Assembly (NCBI GenBank): GCA_947683625.1
Contig: CANTUR010000009.1
Span: 1,935,501-1,999,500, forward strand
Reading direction: 5' to 3'
DNA: 64,000 bases
Source of the DNA: Mallotus nudiflorus
Lineage: Eukaryota; Streptophyta; Magnoliopsida; Malpighiales; Euphorbiaceae
Part shown: positions 58,081 to 64,000 of the stretch, in pieces
Layout: every line of letters begins with the position of its first letter
Position numbering within the stretch: the first letter of the stretch is position 1
Notes under the pieces: model-generated
Databases searched by the model: none
The model's input: the letters and a program-made list of their open reading frames with translations, nothing else
Told to the model about the DNA's origin: nothing
Translations under genes and position numbers: made by a program

Positions 58081-59200
58081 GACTTGAACTAGTCACAAGT
58101 TGTTTAGAGTTCGGCTTGATAAAAAGTCATTCAAATTTGTATATTGAAGTTTGTTTGATAAATGAGTCGAGTTTAAATTATATAAAACTCGACTTGTAAA
58201 TTTGAACAAGTTTGAGAGCATGTTTGGTTTAGCTGTTTACAGCAGTTGATAGCTGATAGTGGTTGTTAATCGTGAATAGCTATTAGCTGATAAATATGAA
58301 GTGTTTGGTGAAATTTTGTTTGTTGTTGTTGTTTGTAGGTCAAATGATTATTAAGGGTATAATTTATTTGTAAATATAATTTCATATACTTTTTATAATA
58401 TTTTTTAGTTAATTCAAATTATATATATATATAATAATTTATTGTCTTTAATTTATATATTATGAAAATAATTAATATAAATTATTTGAAAATATAAATA
58501 TTATTGTATAATTTTTTAAAATAATTATGGATATAAATATAATAATTATTTAATTATAATTTATAATAATATTTGTTTAATTATGAACTATTAAAAATTA
58601 ATTACATTCATTTCAATTTAATTTAAATGAAATTATTTGTTATTAGTTATTTTTTTAATAAGGGTAAAATAATTTAAATAAAAAATAAATACAAACCAGC
58701 TATCAGTTGATGGGAAAAAGCTCCAAAATAAATAGAGCTTATCAAATCTACAACTATTTTAAATAGAATCAACAATCAATTGCTGGTTTTAGAATTTTAC
58801 CAAATACCTAAATTGTAGTTGATTGAGAAAAAATTTCTATTAGTTACTTCAATAAGCTAAACCAAACGTCCTATGAATAAAAGTTCATGAACTAACTCGT
58901 AATTTTTATATATTAATGATTTAATTTTAAATATATAATATATAAATTTTTATTCACAGTAAATGTAAAAAATATATATATATTATTACAATAAAATTAT
59001 TATTTTATGATAAATTATTTAGTAATTAATTTATTTTAAATTATTAATAAATAATTTTAATTTATAGTTTATATTTTTTTTAAAAAAATTAACTTATTTA
59101 GATTCATTTAAAATCACAAATAATTTACCAATACCAAATGTTATAGTAAACTCGATTTAATTATAAACGAATCAAGTATGAGCTAACTTGATTAGTTAAC
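58080..59200. repeat. Old dispersed repeat with GAGTCGAGTTTAA-type words, split by a MITE
   Basis: The left part (58080-58215) and right part (58873-59200) carry directional words such as TGATAAATGAGTCGAGTTTAA and AAACTCGATTTAATTATAAACGA, familiar from a plant repeat with alternating gag/tcg text. The MITE at 58216-58872 interrupts it. Borders are approximate. Confidence 0.4.
58216..58872. mobile_element. hAT-like MITE nested in an older repeat
   Basis: Inverted ends AGCATGTTTGGTTTAGCTG on the left and AAGCTAAACCAAACGTCC on the right, with subterminal CAGCAGTTGATAGCTG / CAATCAATTGCTGG words. This is the layout of abundant plant hAT MITEs. Non-coding AT-rich centre. No clean 8 bp duplication seen. 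Confidence 0.65.
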
Positions 59201-59584
59201 ACACCTTCCCTTGGGCATCTCCTCCTTTGTTTCTTCCTTCCTTCAACTCTAGATGATTATGTTAAAAGTGGTAAAAAAAGGGAAAACCATCTAGATATTG
59301 ATGATTTTAAAGTAACTTGTGAATTCACAAACATGAAAATTGAACAAGAAAATGGTATATATTGGTAACACAAATACAAAGAAGAAGGTGAACCAGTCAC
59401 CATTTAATGCTTGCATTGTATCTTAAATTCTTAATCATTTTTAAGCTGCATGCACAGAAGCTGAAGCACCTCTCTTTACCCTACCTATATATCTTTCCTC
59501 TTCTCACTTCAAGCGACACGAGAAATTACATTCTTCAATTTGGAATTAAAGATTACGTTAAAGAAGGATCATATAGAGAAATCC
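59201..59584. other. 5' flank of the coiled-coil gene
   Basis: A TATA-like CCTATATATC lies at about 59481, roughly 100 bp before the first candidate ATG. One frame upstream of the ATG also reads coherently (FFNLELKITLKKDHIEKS), so the true start or an earlier exon could lie further left. Confidence 0.35.
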
Positions 59585-60793
59585 ATGGAAATTGTACTGA
59601 AATTAGCTGACGAATTAATGGTATGTTTTATACCGTTTCTTCAAATATATGTTTTTTTTTCTTGAATTCGATTATAGACGTTCGAGCAATTCTATATATA
59701 TGTGTTCATGCTGCTTCTCTCCATACAAATTTGCAGGGGGAAAAGGAGAAGCATGAAGAAACAATAGTTGAGCTAGAGAAAAAGCTTGCTGCGAAACAAG
59801 AAGAAATGGACAATCATTAGAAATTTCATTGAAATTGGCTAATGAATCAATGGTATGCTACCACTCTCTTTATCTAGCTAGGGTGCACAAAAACTTCAAC
59901 TAATAGGTATTTTTATTTGTTAAAAATATTTTCTATCTCAAACTTCTTGAAATATTTTAAGACTTTCTGGTAAATTTGAAAAATTAGGTAATGCATTTCC
60001 AACTAGAATATATATATAATTTTTCTAAAATAAAAAATAAACTTAAAAAGAATTATATATTTTTATTATTTAAACAAAATAATTTTATTATGCTATTAAT
60101 TGATAAGAATAAATAATATATATATAGAGCATAAAATATTTATTTATGTACTTTTATATTTTTAATATTTATATTTTTTATATTATTGTTTCATATATTT
60201 TTAGAAAAAAAAAATTTTTTTGCTTAGTTTTTATGTATGTGTTCAATATATATAAATATGCTTGAATAAGAATCAAATACTAATAATTGCATTGAATATT
60301 GCAGAGGGCAAAGAAGAAACAAGAAGAAATAAATGTTGGACTAGCAACGAGATCTCCGCAAAACAAGCAAGAATTGAAGAACTAGAGAAAGAACTGGGAA
60401 TGATGATGGCATCTGGGAGGCCGAAAATTGTTCCTGCAGATCAAAAAGGGATTTCTTTAACTGGGTCAAATAACATGGAGAAATCTTTGGAATTTGCATT
60501 TAGATTGGCCGATGAATCTTTGGTATGCTACAAATAGTTCTTCTGATTTTAGCGCTATATATACATATGTGTGTATGTGCTAATTGTTTCTTTCTGACTT
60601 CGACACTATATATATATATGTGTGCACATGCACGTTAATTGTTTTTTGACTCCTACCACGCCTTTATAAATCTCAGAGAGAAAAGAAGAATCAACAACAA
60701 AAGATTGAAAAGCTACAGGAAGAGCTCGATGTCAAGCAATACAGGATTTTAGCACTAGAGAAAGATCTTTTTATGGAGGCAAGACAAAATTGA
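59585..60793 (+). pseudogene. Coiled-coil protein gene with repeated exon modules, probably broken
   Basis: Four exons with good splice sites, all in phase 0. Exon 1 (59585-59620, start within AAATCCATGG) ends VLKLADELM at GTATGT. Exon 2 (59737 to about 59853) encodes GEKEKHEETIVELEKKLAAK, then in another frame SLEISLKLANESM before GTATGC. Exon 3 (60305-60521) runs RAKKKQEEINVGLA, then in another frame EISAKQARIEELEKELGMM and MEKSLEFAFRLADESL, donor GTATGC. Exon 4 (60677-60793) encodes REKKNQQQKIEKLQEELDVK and QYRILALEKDLFMEARQN, then TGA. Exons 1-3 share the ending E-K-S-[ML]-E-x(4)-L-A-[DN]-E-[SL]-[ML], so the module was duplicated. One-base deletions in short A-runs in exons 2 and 3 would explain both frame breaks. 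Family not recognised. Confidence 0.6.
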
Positions 60794-61324
60794 CGAACTA
60801 CTTAATGAAGTATATCAATTGGAAAATTTTATATTATAGGTTCCTAAACGTGGTGCTTCTTGTCAAATTAGATTTGGTATGTAATTTCTATAAGATTTTT
60901 TGGTTTATAAACAATTAAGTATTATTATTTTAGTTCAAAACTTAAAAATATCATGCAAATAAATATATATATCATTTTTAAATCCTAGTTATAAATTAGG
61001 AAACAAAATGCATTTAAATCCTTCATGTTTGATTCAAAGTTCAAATAGGTTTGCAAAAAAATTTTTTGGCTTAAAGACAAATTTAATGTTGTTGATTTGC
61101 ATTGTTTAGCCCCTTTAAAAAAATCTGGCATTTAAACAATTACAAAATGGTCCCTAAAGTTAGTTTTCTATTAAAATATTTTCAAATTTTCAAATCAACA
61201 AACAAAACTATCCTAATTTTTTTTTATTAATAGTATAATTCTTAAGAAAAATTATTTTATTTAATTATCAAATTTTCTAAATTAATTATAATTAAAAATA
61301 AAAATTTAATTTAAATTAATTTAA

Positions 61325-61387
<63 letters not shown>

Positions 61388-61740
61388 TAAAATTAAATAA
61401 AAAGCACAAAATCAATAATAAAAAATTATATTTACTTTTGATAAATTATTAAATTTTATAAATGATTGTCTTTATAATAATTTAGAAAATTAATTTTTGA
61501 TATAAAAAATTGTTTTTCTAAATAAATTAAAGTTTTTAATAATTTCATAATATTTTATTGGAAAATAGCTTAACAAATTTAATTTTAAATTATATAAAAA
61601 AAATTGTCATGTTTTATTACACACGTTATACATACATACATATATATATAAGGCATTTTAGGACTAATATCATATGATGCACTGAGACATCCAAGTTAGG
61701 CTGACACCTCCTTAGCATATACTTCAGTTACTAGCCCTAA
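60794..61740. other. AT-rich intergenic DNA
   Basis: Some MITE-like text at 61000-61200 (ATGCATTTAAATCC ... GGCATTTAAACAATTAC), but the ends are not clear. No gene. Confidence 0.4.
61326..61387. repeat. (ATT)n microsatellite
   Basis: About 20 uninterrupted ATT units. Confidence 0.95.
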
Positions 61741-64000
61741 GATTTTTATTAAAAAAAAATAAAGGAATACATAGTTTAATTACAACCAAAGAAGGCAACC
61801 AAAAGCAAAAGCAATAAAGACAATCAATGAAAACGATAGGAATGCCATCCTATAGCATCGTTCCTCATTAAGTCAAAACACTCATTAGGGAAAGAAGGCC
61901 ACCAAATTTCAACTAAAAACGAAAATGCAATATTGGAAAGTTTATCTAGCCACAAAATTTCCCTCTTTATAAATATGGGACAAATGAACTTGCAAGGAAG
62001 ATAGAGACATCAGTGAATTTTTCCAAGCATTCCACAAGTGCTAAAGAACCTCAAAGCATCTATTCTAAATTAATTGAACCACATACACCAAATCACTCTT
62101 AATCAATAAAGGATTGTAATTAAATTGAACTGCATACTTCATTGCCAAAATTGCAATAGATAATTCAGCTTCATAATCGAACATAAATCCTAAAGGAGCT
62201 ACAAATGCTCTTACTGAAAATCCATTAAAGATTTGAAAAATACCTCCTGCGCCAGAATGACCTAGGCAGCCATTTGAAGCTCAATTGATATTAACTTTAA
62301 ACCAGAGGAGGGCGGTAACCAACAAACAAATCAAGGAAAAGTGGCTGGTTGTGGATTTTCAACAATGTAACGGCATCAAAGCATGAGCAACTTCACCTAT
62401 GAGTTATGCATGTAACCTTTGTGAAAAAAATCAATTACTTGATTGACTTACATAGCTCACGAATTGTGACAAAATTCTGCTTAAAATTTGCTAAAGTTTG
62501 AACTCTCCAAAGATGCTAGAACAATGAAAAAATTCTAACCTTCCATAAAGTGGCAAGTTAAGAAGAAAATGACATAAAAGAAGTGGCTTTGTAGAGATCT
62601 AGAGGAGTGCCTGTGATTTGAAAAAGAACTTGAAACATGTCCTATAAAGTGACCACAAAGCTACAACATATGGACAAGAGACCAAATCATGGTTTATAGA
62701 TTCACATGTAGCTAAACATAAATGACTTCGTGAAACTAGAATCATGCCCTTCTTTTGTAACTTGTCATATGTAGATAAGCGATGATGAAAGGCTCTCCAA
62801 TAAAAAGAAGAGCAGCTTAGAGGGAGGAAGTGATGCCATACCTCCTTTCCGCATGCTACCTTAGGGCCTAAATTTCTAAAGAAAGCACTTGCTTCTTTAT
62901 AAGAATATAATCCATTCAAAGAAATCTCCAAATAAAGACATCTTCTTGAGAAAAAGAGAAAATTATAGAATTTAAATATGAAATTAATTGCGAGAAAATA
63001 CTCTAAAAGGAAGTAGAGAAATGCCATTGACCATCCCAGAAATAATCAGTGATAGCATTCTAGAAATGACGTTGAATAGCTAAAGGGATGCCAATTTTAT
63101 TTGCGACTGTGAAACCCAAGAAATTTGAATTCCAAAAACTAAGATGCGAGTTCTTAGAAGGGAGCCACTAGGAAGAATCATAAAGAGCTTAGAAAATATA
63201 TTTGATTGAGTGCCAAATAGAGGTGTAGAGATAACTTGTATGAGGAGACCCATTACAAAGGAACCAGTTGAGAAGAAATTCATAAACAAAAGAACCATTG
63301 TTACATAACTTCCATGTAACTCGACCAAGCATTGCTTTATTTAGATGAAAAAGCCGATGTAAGCCCAGGCCACCTTCCTCAACATGAGAGTAGAAAATGT
63401 ACCAATTAACATAAATCAATTTCTTGCAAGAGATAAACCTATCCACATAAAGTTTCAGATTGCCTTCTCCAAATATTTAAGGAGAACAACGGGCCATTTG
63501 TAAATCATAAATCCATGGAGAAAAGAACCATAGATATTAGCTTTTATTAGAGATAATATTCCTAAAAAAGAGAGGGAATGACCCTTCTAAGACTCCAACT
63601 TTGCTAAACCCGATCCGCAAAGGGTTTTAACTAACGGGACTTAGGGGCACTAACAAAAATAGGAACTCCGAGGTAAATAAAAAGGAAGGATCCAACTTTC
63701 ATTCCTGCTCAGGAGTGAAGAGAAGAAGCAAGATGAGGATCAACACCTCTTTACTTAAAAAAATATCAGACTTGTCCCTATTAATAATTTGACCAAACAA
63801 CACCCCATATTTCAAAAATATCTCAGCAAGCACATTGGTGTTGGCCTGAGAAGCTTTACCAAAAATAATAACATCATCAATATACATGATATGAGTAGGG
63901 CAATTAAAATTCTGCCCACCATACATAGGAGAAAAAATACACTTACTCACAATTATAGAAATCTTATGACTCAAGTAGTCCTTCACTAAGCAAAAAAGCA
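61741..64000 (-). pseudogene. LINE ORF2 (RT, zinc finger, RNase H), cut by window end
   Basis: Minus-strand pieces in the correct order. The RT palm is at 63986-63700 (CPTHIMYIDDVIIFGKASQA, with YIDD where most plant LINEs have YADD, then KYGVLFGQIINRDKSDIFLS). The thumb follows at 63446-63190 (EEGGLGLHRLFHLNKAMLGR). The zf-RVT domain is at about 62960-62600 (CGKEVWHHFLPLSCSSFYWR, LQKKGMILVSRSHLC). RNase H is at about 62250-61950 (GFMFDYEAELSIAILAMKYA, LLIKSDLVYVVQL). Such proteins nick the target and copy the element RNA at the break. Frameshifts and stops between and within domains make it inactive. The 5' part lies beyond the right edge; the 3' end is near 61741, without a clear poly(A). 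Confidence 0.85.

Overview
The window is nuclear DNA of a flowering plant, most likely a eudicot. The evidence is plant-specific content: an intact FPF1-like gene, remnants of plant RIC1-type and RNase P Rpr2/Rpp21-type genes with spliceosomal introns, plant Ty3/gypsy and Ty1/copia LTR elements, plant LINEs, hAT- and Mutator-type MITEs, and long (TA)n tracts. It is strongly AT-rich and dominated by transposable elements. I see one convincingly intact protein gene, the FPF1-like gene at 52167-52565 on the minus strand. One broken multi-exon coiled-coil gene lies at 59.5-60.8 kb and one damaged tRNA-Lys gene at 54.5 kb.

Layout, left to right. 1-3958 is the 3' part of a Tat/Ogre-type Ty3/gypsy element. 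It holds an antisense plant-mobile-domain ORF, palindromic GCGATCGC-centred repeats, two tandem arrays, a polypurine tract and a 2.03 kb LTR. 4.6-8.4 kb holds a same-strand cluster of gene fragments: an Rpr2/Rpp21 pseudogene with its 5'UTR exon and intron, internal exons of a RIC1-like gene, and two unrecognised fragments. 8.6-16.7 kb is AT-rich intergenic DNA with a duplicated AT-rich family, a Mutator-like MITE with a near-perfect 9 bp target duplication, two related hAT-like MITEs and another tandem duplication.

16759-31714 carries three copies of one family of very long solo LTRs. All three have perfect 5 bp target-site duplications (CAGCT, GTTTC, AATAT), and one (B) is nested inside another (C) in opposite orientation. 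Between A and C lie a 5'-truncated LTR related to the one at 1928-3958 and a decayed LINE reverse transcriptase. 33408-43198 is a complete but dead Ty1/copia element on the minus strand, with 2.2 kb LTRs, an initiator-Met-type primer site, a polypurine tract and TSD ACATC. It sits inside older LTR debris.

44.5-46.9 kb is a mosaic of LINE pieces in both orientations. 46.9-52.1 kb is AT-rich DNA with hairpins, a second block of the AT-rich family and a LINE 3' end. The FPF1-like gene follows. The right third holds the tRNA-Lys pseudogene, an approximately 90 bp minisatellite, a LINE ORF1 (DUF4283) pseudogene, nested MITEs, the coiled-coil gene and a minus-strand LINE ORF2 that runs off the right edge.

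The genes do not form a pathway. The window is best read as a nested transposon landscape around one small flowering-related gene. All family names rest on sequence patterns recognised by eye; no database search was run.
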